The notes under the pieces are model-generated. The model was not told the origin of the DNA. It saw only the letters and a program-made list of their open reading frames with translations, and did no database searches. A stretch of 64,000 bases of DNA. Source: UBA12087 sp964370815. GTDB lineage: Bacteria > Chloroflexota > Anaerolineae > Anaerolineales > Villigracilaceae. Below are positions 40,044 to 47,801 of the stretch, piece after piece; position 1 is the stretch's first letter; each line of letters opens with the position of its first letter. The stretch lies in assembly GCA_964370815.1 (NCBI GenBank), contig CAYJKQ010000009.1, positions 28,036 to 92,035 of the forward strand, in the 5' to 3' direction. The position numbers were made by a program, and so were the translations under genes.

Positions 40044-42053
40044 TTACACATTGGATTTATGAAGAGGTCGGAAGTCCTGCACCATAATGGCCAGGAAGTG
40101 ACGCACTTTGAGCCGGTGTTCGTCGTTCATGAAGACGGCGGGATCTGTTTCACGATTGGCAATGAAGATCTCCGGCATAAGACCGAAGCGCTCGCCAACG
40201 ATTATTCCGGGCACGATGGCAGGGTCTATGACTGCCGCCCAATCGGTGGCGTCGGTCCATTCGGGCACGACGAGCGGAACGACATTGCCTTTCAGCAAGT
40301 TCTCGGCATGCTTGTTGTCTGTCACGTCCCAGGCATTCAGGAAGGCATCGAAAGCGGTCTTTCTGAGCGCGCGCGGAACCAGGCAGAAGCGGGGTTCGAC
40401 GGCCATCTTGGAGCCTGTGCCGTATAGGCCTGTGGCCTGTTTGATGAGCATGGGTTGGTTATACATGGCAGCGGCGACCACGTCCCATTCTGCAGCACTG
40501 AGGGCTGTGGTCAGCAGGTTCTTATGACCACCTAATGTGGTTACTGCAGTGGCGTTGAAAAGGGCGCCGGTGTCTGCCATGGTGGGACCGACGGCTGAAT
40601 TGTCGGTGAAGACGGCGGCTATCAGTTTGGACAGGTTTCGGATGGCAGCATTGGCAAGTTCGATGGGGTATTGCCTTAGTTTGCGGGTTTCATCGCGGTC
40701 GATGAGCTCCAATGTCAGGGGTATGTAGTTACCGTACTTGACGAAATCGGCTGTCTCGGGGCTATCTCCGATCTCAAGTTCGGTGTACTCTCCCTGTTCG
40801 GCGACGGTGGAAAGAGCTCCGACTGTGCCGGTCAGAATGCCGGTGATGGTGTTCAAGGTTTCGAAGTGTTCTACTTTGACGATCTCTTTCCACCAATCGT
40901 AACCGGCTCGTCCCATGGCTTCCCACTGCCTGGCCACCACCTTGTTCAGGGCGTTCTTTACCAGGCCGGTAAAGTCGGCGGTGGTGGCAAGCTGAGCGCG
41001 CTCGGGATAAAAACCTCCGTGAAGGTCATAATCGCCGGTGGTGAGCAGATAAAGCTCACGGATGCCGGACAGGCGGGCGGGACGCACGCTCTCCTGGCCG
41101 GCTTCGCGTGGAGCGCCGAGAAGATCATCGACTGCAGCGACGATCTGATCGGAAGAGGAAACCATGCCCGCTATGCGACCGGGTCCCTTGACCAGGTTGC
41201 CGGCTGTGAGAGAAGCGACTTCGGCGCGGGCAGCTTCGATCTCGGCGGTCAGGGTGGCGGGTTGGAAGACCTGACCGGCAAACTGGCGGTAAATCCTGTC
41301 CATTGTTACGGCGGGCAGGTTGGAAGATTGGAGAGCAGCGGACAACACGAGGTCTGCTTGTTTCAAAAGCAGGGCGAGTGATGCGCTGTCTTCCCGGGGT
41401 ATAGGATCACCGGGTACTTCGGGCGTGGTGTTCAGTGTGGGTAATGCCATTTGATTTAACTCCTTTGATATGGTTTGATTCACCTTTAGGTTGGCTAGTA
41501 TGCTTGTGCCTTCCACGGCGGGCACGTTGACGGCAGATGTTTCCTTGCCGGTAAGACCTGAGAAAATAACTTCACATTCGGATGAATGTCCTTCTGTGTC
41601 GATGGGGTAAGCGCGTCCTGGCCAGTGTGAGCAGGTTCTGAAATCCTGGTTACAGATTGAGCAGGTGATCTTCTCGAAGAACCATCCGATTGAGAAGCGG
41701 TCGATCTGTCCTTCGATGAGCGACAACATTCCTTTGCGCGTTGTCAAGCGAATGTCTTGTACGATCTTGGTTCCTTCGGTGTAGGAATAAAGAATAGTGC
41801 CATCCCTGCTAGCGATATCTTCCTGGTCATGGTTTCGCAGGAAGGGTCTGCCTTCGAAGGATGGAGCGAAAGTGTGTATTTCCCTTTCGTCCAGCCGGTA
41901 AAAGTTCCTATTCTTACCGGTCTGGAATACGACGGCGGAAAAATCAAGATGATCTATCTCTCCGCTTTCAATGCCGGCGATCAGTTCTGCTTTTGATCTG
42001 CCTCCGTTTTCGGTTGGGTTTGATAAAACAGGGTTGCTCTTGAAAAAATCCAT
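40044..42053 (-). CDS. Prohead protease-major capsid protein fusion
   Basis: A 669-residue fusion. Residues 1 to about 200 resemble a phage prohead protease ('FSAVVFQTGKNRNFYRL', 'SFEGRPFLRNHDQED', 'MLSLIEGQIDRFSIGWFFE', 'ECEVIFSGLTG'). An Ala/Glu-rich stretch (about 215-300) looks like a scaffold delta region. Residues of about 320-669 resemble a major capsid protein ('GFYPERAQLATTADFTGLVKNALNK', 'VKYGNYIPLTLELIDRDETRKL', a run of helices and strands ending 'HFLAIMVQDFRPLHKSNV'). AGGAGG lies eight bases before the ATG and the portal gene ends four bases upstream. Such fused protease-capsid proteins are known in tailed phages. Confidence 0.78.
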   Translation of the reverse strand: MDFFKSNPVLSNPTENGGRSKAELIAGIESGEIDHLDFSAVVFQTGKNRNFYRLDEREIHTFAPSFEGRPFLRNHDQEDIASRDGTILYSYTEGTKIVQDIRLTTRKGMLSLIEGQIDRFSIGWFFEKITCSICNQDFRTCSHWPGRAYPIDTEGHSSECEVIFSGLTGKETSAVNVPAVEGTSILANLKVNQTISKELNQMALPTLNTTPEVPGDPIPREDSASLALLLKQADLVLSAALQSSNLPAVTMDRIYRQFAGQVFQPATLTAEIEAARAEVASLTAGNLVKGPGRIAGMVSSSDQIVAAVDDLLGAPREAGQESVRPARLSGIRELYLLTTGDYDLHGGFYPERAQLATTADFTGLVKNALNKVVARQWEAMGRAGYDWWKEIVKVEHFETLNTITGILTGTVGALSTVAEQGEYTELEIGDSPETADFVKYGNYIPLTLELIDRDETRKLRQYPIELANAAIRNLSKLIAAVFTDNSAVGPTMADTGALFNATAVTTLGGHKNLLTTALSAAEWDVVAAAMYNQPMLIKQATGLYGTGSKMAVEPRFCLVPRALRKTAFDAFLNAWDVTDNKHAENLLKGNVVPLVVPEWTDATDWAAVIDPAIVPGIIVGERFGLMPEIFIANRETDPAVFMNDEHRLKVRHFLAIMVQDFRPLHKSNV

Positions 42054-42057
42054 GGGT

Positions 42058-43419
42058 TTATTCCTCCTGTGGTGCTTGATCTTCTGGTTGGTCGGGTGTA
42101 GTGCCGCGGCGTGTGGGGTTGCCGGCGGGTTGTTTGTTCAGGTCTTTTTTCTTACCTTTGTTTGGAACCTTCTTTTCGTCCAGCAATTCTCCGGACATTC
42201 TGTAGAAGAGACGCAGGAATTCCGGCTCTTCAATCAGGTCTCGATCGTACAGGTCAGCCAGAGCGGGCTCGATCCTGGCGGCAGCCAGAGAGAGCAAGGA
42301 GTTGTCACGTTCGGTGACATCGCCGGCGTTGATGATGATCTCGGGGAGGTCTGGCAGGGAGCGGTCTGTTCTGCGGCGGACTGCCAGGGCGACGTGGAGA
42401 ATGGTGTCGATCATGGTTTTAAACTGGCGCTGACGATCATCGAAGCGCTTGAACGTCGGTGTGCCGGCGGCCTCGGCTGTGGTTCTTGTGGAGCTCTCGG
42501 GTTCTGAGAGGTAGTGCAGGGGCACACCTACGCCGGTGGCTATGAGCTTTTTTACGGCAAGGATGTCATTAGCGGCGTCCTCGCTGCCAAGTTTGGCTTC
42601 GAGCACACTCCAAATCTCACTCTCATCTGTGACCAGGACAGTCCCTTGCCGTGGCGGGTTCAGTTCGATCTCTCTTTGCCGTTTGGCTTTCGCTCCTGCG
42701 TCCATGAATTTCCCCTGCAGCACGAATGAAATCTGAGAGCGGACATGGTGCAGCACGACCCGATCTGAAACCAGAGTAGATAACCTTCCTATCCAGGGCA
42801 GGAGAGGAGAGAGGTCACTCTCTCCGAACTGGCATCCGACCGGTTGATTGATGGGGAAGTGCAGCATGAAAGTATTTTGAGCCCTGTCGTCGGCGTCGTA
42901 TGCCGGCCAGGGCGTCTCGTTGAGATCATCCTGGATGAAAAAGGTCTCCTGTTGGTAGTCGTTCTCTTTGGTTTGTATCTCCTTGATCCTTTCGGATGGG
43001 ACGGCACGCACGTAGCTCATGCCGGCTTGATCTACGGAAAACAAGAGAAACAAATCTCCGGACCTGGTCTGTTCGTCAAGCCATTTTGGTAGGTGCTGCT
43101 GTAAGAGATTGAGCGGGTGGTTCCAAAATTCCGTCAGGAATTTGGAAGCGCGCTTGTTGGTGCACTCCCATTCGAGCCCTGTCCCGAGCACGAATACATT
43201 GGTCAGCTGCACGATCCAACGTGCGATCGGGTTGGTTCTCCACGCGCGCAAAGCCTCCGAGAGAATGGTCACGCGGTCGTAGCTGAGCCGATCTCTAAAG
43301 ATATCGGCGGCGGTTGATCCGGCGGTGTAGAAGGTATTATCGGTCTCGGTGACGGTAAGGGCGGCGGGGGGTGTAGCGGGGTTGAGGAAAGATCGGAAGC
43401 GGTCAATCAGGGTCGGCAT
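42058..43419 (-). CDS. Phage portal protein
   Basis: A 453-residue phage portal. Typical features are an N-terminal tail followed by 'RLSYDRVTILSEALRAWRTNPIARWIVQLTNVFVLGTGLEW' region, the wing-type domain 'DEQTRSGDLFLLFSVDQAGMSYVRAVPSERI', 'HHVRSQISFVLQGKFMDAGA', 'VGVPLHYLSEPESSTRTTAEAAGTPTFKRFDDRQ' region, and an acidic, Pro-rich C-terminal tail. The portal forms the dodecameric ring through which DNA enters the capsid. It lies directly before the capsid fusion, in the usual order, but no terminase gene is found upstream where one is expected. Confidence 0.85.
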   Translation of the reverse strand: MPTLIDRFRSFLNPATPPAALTVTETDNTFYTAGSTAADIFRDRLSYDRVTILSEALRAWRTNPIARWIVQLTNVFVLGTGLEWECTNKRASKFLTEFWNHPLNLLQQHLPKWLDEQTRSGDLFLLFSVDQAGMSYVRAVPSERIKEIQTKENDYQQETFFIQDDLNETPWPAYDADDRAQNTFMLHFPINQPVGCQFGESDLSPLLPWIGRLSTLVSDRVVLHHVRSQISFVLQGKFMDAGAKAKRQREIELNPPRQGTVLVTDESEIWSVLEAKLGSEDAANDILAVKKLIATGVGVPLHYLSEPESSTRTTAEAAGTPTFKRFDDRQRQFKTMIDTILHVALAVRRRTDRSLPDLPEIIINAGDVTERDNSLLSLAAARIEPALADLYDRDLIEEPEFLRLFYRMSGELLDEKKVPNKGKKKDLNKQPAGNPTRRGTTPDQPEDQAPQEE

Positions 43420-43446
43420 GGGCGGTCTCCTGGAAATGGGGGCTGG

Positions 43447-43650
43447 TTAGCGAAGGTTGTTGAGAAAGAACAGCACCAGGTTGAACAGCGACATGGCGCC
43501 GCCGCCGATCGCCAGCGACATCAGCAGGCGGATCTGGGCTGCCAGTTCGATCAGGTTACGGATCTCGTGCGTGTTGGTGCGCACATTCGCTTCCAGGTTG
43601 GAAACCTTTTCTTGCAATGCCGCCAGGTCGGTCAGGTTAATTTCAGGCAT
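43447..43650 (-). CDS. Small coiled-coil protein with C-terminal membrane helix (XhlA-like)
   Basis: A 67-residue protein. Residues 5-38 form a heptad-rich helix ('LAALQEKVSNLEANVRTNTHEIRN'), and residues of about 43-64 form a membrane helix. The layout resembles XhlA-type hemolysin or phage lysis accessory proteins, which act with holins. GGAG lies seven bases before the ATG. It is the first gene behind the block's promoter, an unusual place for a lysis gene, so an alternative role such as a superinfection or membrane-targeting factor is possible. Confidence 0.6.
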   Translation of the reverse strand: MPEINLTDLAALQEKVSNLEANVRTNTHEIRNLIELAAQIRLLMSLAIGGGAMSLFNLVLFFLNNLR

Positions 43651-43748
43651 GTCTTTCTCCTTGTGGGTGATCCTTTTGTCCTTGATAGGGAGACCTGCCG
43701 GTCACCCTATGTTCATTTATTCAGCAAGTGCCGCCCCGCTTAAAACAA

Positions 43749-43784
43749 CTGGCAAGAGTCGCATTACGGGGCGACTCTTGCCAG
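43749..43784 (-). promoter_or_regulatory. 14-bp hairpin at the 5' end of the phage transcript
   Basis: CTGGCAAGAGTCGC (43749-43762) pairs perfectly with GCGACTCTTGCCAG (43771-43784) across an 8-nt loop. On the minus strand it begins at about the predicted +1 and is followed by TTGTTTT, so it could be an attenuating terminator or a 5' stabilising hairpin. Confidence 0.65.
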
Positions 43785-43788
43785 GGTT

Positions 43789-43817
43789 ATAATAGAACAT
43801 GTTTTCTGTTAATACAA
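43789..43817 (-). promoter_or_regulatory. Promoter of the phage structural block
   Basis: On the minus strand TTGTAT (43817-43812) and TATTAT (43794-43789) are separated by 17 bases. Within the spacer lies a near-palindrome AGAAAACATGTTCT, a likely operator. It is the only convincing promoter for the whole block. Confidence 0.6.
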
Positions 43818-44068
43818 GCTTTTTATGCCAGCAACAAGGACTGACCCTATGGGTGTACCAGATGTGGGGGTTATCTCTATTTAACCCCCTACATCTTGGG
43901 GGTGAAGCGGGGTAAACACACCACTTCCATGCAAGTACTTGAAATCACAAGCGCTTTGGTATATAGTATATTTAATATTAAAGCCGGGTAAATACGGATA
44001 ATAAAAAATAGACATTGAGGTGCACCTTCGCAAGGGTGGCTGAATTTGGCTGCCCCAGGGAGCAGAAA

Positions 44069-44509
44069 ATGAAAACCAAGGATGCTTTTACCAAAACCAT
44101 GGCAGTTGCAGGAACCCTGTTGGTCTGGTTGCCTCTATTGATGCCGATCCTGCTTGCCGTGGTTTCTTTCTTTAAAAGAAACCTGTTTCGATTTGACTAT
44201 CTCATACCGGCGGAGCTCTTTCCGGTCGGCTTTCTCGGTGGTGTATTGCTCATTTGGGCAGTCCGCCGAGCACAATTTAAGCAGGGGCTGATCGGCTGGG
44301 GCTTGGGCATCGCCATCGGCTCGCTGGTATTCGGGCAAGAGCTTTCCAAACTGACAGGCCTGGCTTCGGGTGCGATGGAACCGGAAGGTTTCTGGTTCGG
44401 GATCCTGATCGCCTCGCTGGTGATCTTTTCCCTGGCGATGGTTGCTGCCGGTATTGGAGGATTGCTGCTGCTGAAACATCTCTTCAAGCCGACCCCTTTG
44501 GCTGAATAG
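44069..44509 (+). CDS. Small polytopic membrane protein
   Basis: A 146-residue protein with four predicted membrane helices (about residues 10-33, 43-62, 68-90 and 108-137). It is rich in Gly and Leu. GGGAG lies six bases before ATG 44069; the longer in-frame start at 44015 has no ribosome-binding site. The helices suggest a DUF-type integral membrane protein, but I recognise no family. The next gene, a lipoprotein, follows in the same direction after 135 bases. Confidence 0.65.
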   Translation: MKTKDAFTKTMAVAGTLLVWLPLLMPILLAVVSFFKRNLFRFDYLIPAELFPVGFLGGVLLIWAVRRAQFKQGLIGWGLGIAIGSLVFGQELSKLTGLASGAMEPEGFWFGILIASLVIFSLAMVAAGIGGLLLLKHLFKPTPLAE

Positions 44510-44644
44510 GACGATCAGGTACACCCAGACAGGCATCGCAAATCGTTGGCAGGGAATACCTTCAGCGGCAGCGCTCTTGATGGAATGATTATTTATTAAG
44601 TTTTTCCACCTTGCAGGTTGCATTTTCGTAAAAAGGAGGCATCC

Positions 44645-45247
44645 GTGAGTAAAAATTCCACCCATCGTTTCTCTTCCCCAACGAAACCCGGTTCAATTGC
44701 TATCTTACTGGCGTTCACCTTAATGATGGCGGGCTGTGCTGGTCCGGTGCAACCCGACCTTGATCCTGTCATACCTTCAGGAAATGGAATTATCAATGGG
44801 CAGGTGGTTGGAAAAGCCGGACCTGTTTCAGGCGCACTGGTCCAGCTCAATTATCTTACCGACGAGTCCTGTGCGGTTGCCAATGATCATGGGTTGGACA
44901 TGAATGTCGGACAAAGTGAGGCCGATATTGAAATGCTCAAGCAGTGCCATATTGAATTCGGGCGAATTCCCACAGATGCGAATGGTCAATATCGGTTTGA
45001 GTCAGTTCCGCCTGGATATTATGCGATCTGGATCCATTGGGAACAAAACGAAGCTCCCAACGTACCTCTGCGGGATATCCCCCCGCCTGGTTACTATTTC
45101 ACTACACTTTCAGCCGAGATCGTGGGAGATCACCGCATAGATGTATCGATGAATGAAGAAACACATGGTGTTTATGAGGTTGATGTTCATTTTCATTCAT
45201 TCGTGTTCTCAGGAGAAGGCGAACTGGTGTTTGATTTCAACTGGTGA
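44645..45247 (+). CDS. Lipoprotein with a carboxypeptidase-regulatory-like domain
   Basis: A 200-residue lipoprotein starting at GTG 44645, which has AAGGAGG five bases upstream. The signal peptide ends LMMAG-C (about residue 31). The mature part has 'GIINGQVVGKAGPVSGALVQLNY' and 'TDANGQYRFESVPPGYYAIWI', the signature of a carboxypeptidase-regulatory-like (Ig-type) beta sandwich. Such domains are extracellular and often bind other surface proteins. A C-terminal His/acid-rich strand 'YEVDVHFHSFVFSGEGEL' closes the protein. The function is unknown. Confidence 0.75.
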   Translation: MSKNSTHRFSSPTKPGSIAILLAFTLMMAGCAGPVQPDLDPVIPSGNGIINGQVVGKAGPVSGALVQLNYLTDESCAVANDHGLDMNVGQSEADIEMLKQCHIEFGRIPTDANGQYRFESVPPGYYAIWIHWEQNEAPNVPLRDIPPPGYYFTTLSAEIVGDHRIDVSMNEETHGVYEVDVHFHSFVFSGEGELVFDFNW

Positions 45248-45289
45248 ATCCATCAGATCAAAGCTATTCAGATCGGAAGGAGGTATTAA

Positions 45290-45742
45290 ATGAAAGAGAA
45301 GAACCCTTGGCTGGGTGCTATTTTAAACCTGATTCTTCCAGGACTGGGGCGGTTCTATGCAGGGGATAGGATGGGCGGATGCCTGACCATGATCACATTC
45401 CCGCTCTTAATGGGTGCATTGGCAGTTTTCGTCATACCCCTGCTTGTGGCCATGCTGGTTGATGCAACCGGGGGAAACTCGGGGGATATCGCGGAGAGCA
45501 CGATGCAGATTGTCGCCGGGCTGGTGGTTCTCCTGCTCTGGTTGACACTGTTTCCCAGTGGTTACCTGTTTGTAAAAAGGTACAACAAGAAGCTGGCAGC
45601 ATCCGTACCTGAACCCTACGCAACGAAGGATCAAGATACTCCTGATTCCAAACTAAAAAAGCTCCAGGAGATGCTTAACGCCGGTCTTATCACTCAGGAA
45701 GATTACGAGGTGAAGAAAGCAGAGATCCTCTCGAAAATGTAG
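45290..45742 (+). CDS. TM2-type membrane protein with C-terminal SHOCT domain
   Basis: A 150-residue protein. Residues 5-40 have the TM2-like start 'NPWLGAILNLILPGLGRFYAGDRMGG', followed by two more membrane helices to about residue 95. The C-terminus 'KLKKLQEMLNAGLITQEDYEVKKAEILSKM' (about 120-150) is a SHOCT domain, a short helical module that often ends membrane proteins and may mediate oligomerisation. AAGGAGG lies six bases before the ATG. It is probably co-transcribed with the lipoprotein before it. Confidence 0.85.
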   Translation: MKEKNPWLGAILNLILPGLGRFYAGDRMGGCLTMITFPLLMGALAVFVIPLLVAMLVDATGGNSGDIAESTMQIVAGLVVLLLWLTLFPSGYLFVKRYNKKLAASVPEPYATKDQDTPDSKLKKLQEMLNAGLITQEDYEVKKAEILSKM

Positions 45743-45843
45743 ACAATACAGATACAGGAGCACGGCACAACATCGGGTCCACCCAGCTGCCTTTTTATGT
45801 CCTGTCCATTTGTCAAGTTTAAATAACATCGCTCGTCGTCTTA

Positions 45844-45934
45844 TTGACAAATTGCGAAGAAGTTGATATGATCTGTACATCACGATGAGAGGGCACACCT
45901 AAGGTTCCGTCCGAAGGGTAATCCCTCTTTTTTT
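45844..45934 (+). ncRNA. Candidate small RNA gene with consensus promoter and terminator
   Basis: A near-perfect promoter, TTGACA (45844-45849), 17 bases, TATGAT (45867-45872), predicts a start near 45879. Forty to fifty bases later AGAGGG (45888-45893) pairs with CCCTCT (45923-45928), followed by seven T residues. The predicted transcript is about 55 nt and has no ORF. It lies between a plus-strand gene and a convergent NYN gene; the T-run overlaps the last codons of that gene. The hairpin could also end the upstream operon. The RNA class is unknown. Confidence 0.55.
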
Positions 45935-46466
45935 ATTTAAACTCCAGTTTAACCCTAAGGTCAGAAACATATACAAAATAGCTGCTATATTTTTTTAATA
46001 ACGAAGAGTAACTAAACTTGTTCGGGATAAAAATATGGAATAGTTTTTTCTGCTTTTCAAGATATTCGATCAGACAATAATAATCTCCATCCCCGGTCAC
46101 GATAAGACATTGATCATAGTTTGGGAGCTCAATCATCGAATGAAGAATGAGTTCAGCATCAACATTGCCTTTTATAAATTTATTTTTTCCTTTTGAATAC
46201 TCCAGAGTGGGTTTGAAAATTAATATGTAACCGTATTCTTGTAGAGATTTGTACAGAGATTCGTTTCCAGGGACAAAGCCAATAAATAAAAAGGCTTTCT
46301 TTACTTTGTATTTGTCCTTTAAATAAACCAGGAATCTTTTAAAATCCAACTTCCAACCCTTGTATAATAAATCTCCGGAAGCTGATTTCTGAATATCATT
46401 TTGAATGGATAAATTCAGATTTTGGCTGTCTATAAAAGCATAGATCGTTTTCACTTTATCAACCAT
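45933..46466 (-). CDS. NYN-domain (LabA/PIN-like) RNase-fold protein
   Basis: A 177-residue NYN/LabA-type PIN-fold protein, probably a metal-dependent RNase. Acidic catalytic residues appear in 'YAFIDSQNLNL' (Asp14), 'KGNVDAELILH' (Asp/Glu around 104-106) and 'VTGDGDYYCLIEYL' (Asp around 122-124). The gene is clearly richer in A and T than its neighbours, with Lys, Ile and Tyr in excess, which suggests recent transfer. It converges on the candidate small RNA at 45844-45934. No toxin-antitoxin partner is visible. Confidence 0.85.
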   Translation of the reverse strand: MVDKVKTIYAFIDSQNLNLSIQNDIQKSASGDLLYKGWKLDFKRFLVYLKDKYKVKKAFLFIGFVPGNESLYKSLQEYGYILIFKPTLEYSKGKNKFIKGNVDAELILHSMIELPNYDQCLIVTGDGDYYCLIEYLEKQKKLFHIFIPNKFSYSSLLKKYSSYFVYVSDLRVKLEFK

Positions 46467-46522
46467 CTTATTCTTACTCTTCTAATGAAATTGTGTGCGA
46501 CCAATTATAGTGCATAAAAAAA

Positions 46523-46560
46523 ACCTTCCCGCTTAGAGCAGGCGGGACCTACGGGACGCT
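46523..46560. repeat. Fragment of a family C repeat
   Basis: ACCTTCCCGCTTAGAGCAGGCGGGAC matches the right part of the repeats at 51716 and 61500. It lies upstream of the AT-rich NYN gene. Confidence 0.6.
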
Positions 46561-46740
46561 CGGCTTGGAGTAAAATTACTACCCATAGCAGGCATGCCGC
46601 AGGCTTGAAAGAGACCGGTAAGCAGTGGGCTTTTTTTCAAGGAGCGTGTCTTAATTGCCGCAACAGTGCTTGAGTTCACGCCAAAATTTTAGAATGCAAA
46701 TGGAGCAATGCTCCGGTCAACTCGGGAGGAGGAAATTCTG

Positions 46741-46989
46741 ATGAGTGAACAGCAGGTCAACAACCCGTTGCACGGCATCACGCTCGAGATGATGCTCAAG
46801 CGCCTGGTGGCACATTACGGCTGGGACGGTCTGGCAGGGCGCATCCGCATCCAGTGTTTCATCAATGACCCGTCGCTCAGATCCAGTCTCAAGTTCCTGC
46901 GCCGCACTCCCTGGGCTCGTACCAAAGTTGAGAGCCTGTTCCTTGAACTGCCACCGGACAGCGGATCGGTCAACCCAAAGCATGACTGA
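46741..46989 (+). CDS. VF530/DUF2132-family DNA-binding protein
   Basis: An 82-residue protein that is one VF530 domain: 'NPLHGITLEMMLKRLVAHYGWDGLAGRI' region, 'FINDPSLRSSLKFLRRTPWARTKVESLFL' region. VF530 proteins have a helical fold and were reported to bind DNA. GGAGGAGG lies before ATG 46741; an earlier in-frame codon at 46708 lacks a site. The next gene, a LysE exporter, starts within its last codons (ATGACTGA), so the two are translationally coupled. Confidence 0.92.
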   Translation: MSEQQVNNPLHGITLEMMLKRLVAHYGWDGLAGRIRIQCFINDPSLRSSLKFLRRTPWARTKVESLFLELPPDSGSVNPKHD

Positions 46990-47605
46990 CCTGCTGCGCA
47001 ATATCCTGCTGGGTATCTCGCTGGCTGCACCGATCGGACCATCCGGGCTGGCGGTCATCCAGGCGGGTCTGCGGCACGGCTTTGTGCGTGCCTTCGTGAC
47101 CGGTCTCGGTGTGACCCTGGCAGATGCCACCTACCTGCTGCTGGTCTTTTTCGGGTTGTCCGGGCTGATCGGCATCCCGCTGGTCAAGGTCCTGATCTGG
47201 TCGCTGGGTGCGCTGGTGCTCATCTACCTGGGGGTTCAAAGCATTAGAGAAGCCTTCCGCAGGGTGGACCTGGGGCAGGCTGTTTTGCCGCGAGCCAGAA
47301 ACCCGCTCCTGGCTGGCTACCTGGTCAACTTTTCCAACCCCATTGCCATTGTCTGGTGGCTGGGTGTGTTCGGTTCGCTGCTGGGTACCTCTGCCGGGGA
47401 TACCAGCAGGCTGGGTGCCCTGCTGGGCAGTTCAAGCATCCTGGTCGGGATCCTGATCTGGCATACCAGCGTCTCGCTCCTGACCCACTGGGGCAAGCGT
47501 CTTCTGAATGGCAGGCTGGTGAGCGTCATCTCCGGGCTGGCCGGACTGGCGCTGGTGGGCTTTGGCTTGCGCTTTGCCTGGCTGGCTTTCGCCACGCTGA
47601 TTTAG
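46982..47605 (+). CDS. LysE/RhtB-family amino-acid exporter
   Basis: A 207-residue membrane protein with six predicted helices. The N-terminus 'ISLAAPIGPSGLAVIQAGLRHGFVRAFVTGLGVTLADATYL' region carries the LysE/RhtB signature (P-G-P-like 'APIGPSGLAV'). 'YLVNFSNPIAIVWWLGVFG' is the second conserved helix. The family exports basic amino acids, homoserine, threonine or related small molecules. The ATG overlaps the VF530 stop by 8 bases. A fragment of a family A repeat lies 40 bases downstream. Confidence 0.93.
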   Translation: MTDLLRNILLGISLAAPIGPSGLAVIQAGLRHGFVRAFVTGLGVTLADATYLLLVFFGLSGLIGIPLVKVLIWSLGALVLIYLGVQSIREAFRRVDLGQAVLPRARNPLLAGYLVNFSNPIAIVWWLGVFGSLLGTSAGDTSRLGALLGSSSILVGILIWHTSVSLLTHWGKRLLNGRLVSVISGLAGLALVGFGLRFAWLAFATLI

Positions 47606-47645
47606 TGGCATTCCCGCCAGGTCGGCGAACCTTCGGATCTTTGGC

Positions 47646-47665
47646 AGGTTGGGTTGAGGGGCTGA
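47646..47665 (+). repeat. Family A repeat fragment
   Basis: CAGGTTGGGTTGAGGGGCTG is the left end of a family A unit; the rest is missing or diverged. Confidence 0.55.
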
Positions 47666-47801
47666 TAGTTTCAATAAGAAAGAAGTTATGATATAACAAC
47701 GGGAAAAGCGAGCCTCATTTTGGTTGGATGTTCACAGGGAGTTTCACTTCTTTGTTTTCTTGATCTCTTTCAGGCAATAATTGGTGCGAAAGGATTTTAC
47801 T

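Larger units (their letters stand above)
43651..44068. other. Right boundary of the phage block: promoter, hairpins, no gene
   Basis: These 418 bases hold the minus-strand promoter and +1 hairpin of the phage block, a leader hairpin (ATAGGGTGACC…GGTCTCCCTAT, about 43685-43710) and an imperfect dyad at 43861-43896 (GATGTGGGGGTTA/TAACCCCCTACATC). I see no integrase, att repeat or tRNA. The 43897-44068 part, leading to the next plus-strand gene, shows nothing else. Confidence 0.6.

Noticed and set aside
34508..43817. Attachment sites for phage integration
   Set aside because: I looked for matching direct repeats at both ends and a tRNA next to them; family A DNA at the left has no partner at the right, and no tRNA is visible.
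45879..45930. Resemblance of the small RNA to fluoride or guanidine-I riboswitch cores
   Set aside because: A few short blocks (GATGAG, AAGGTTCCG) look alike, but the conserved downstream halves are missing and no cognate gene follows.
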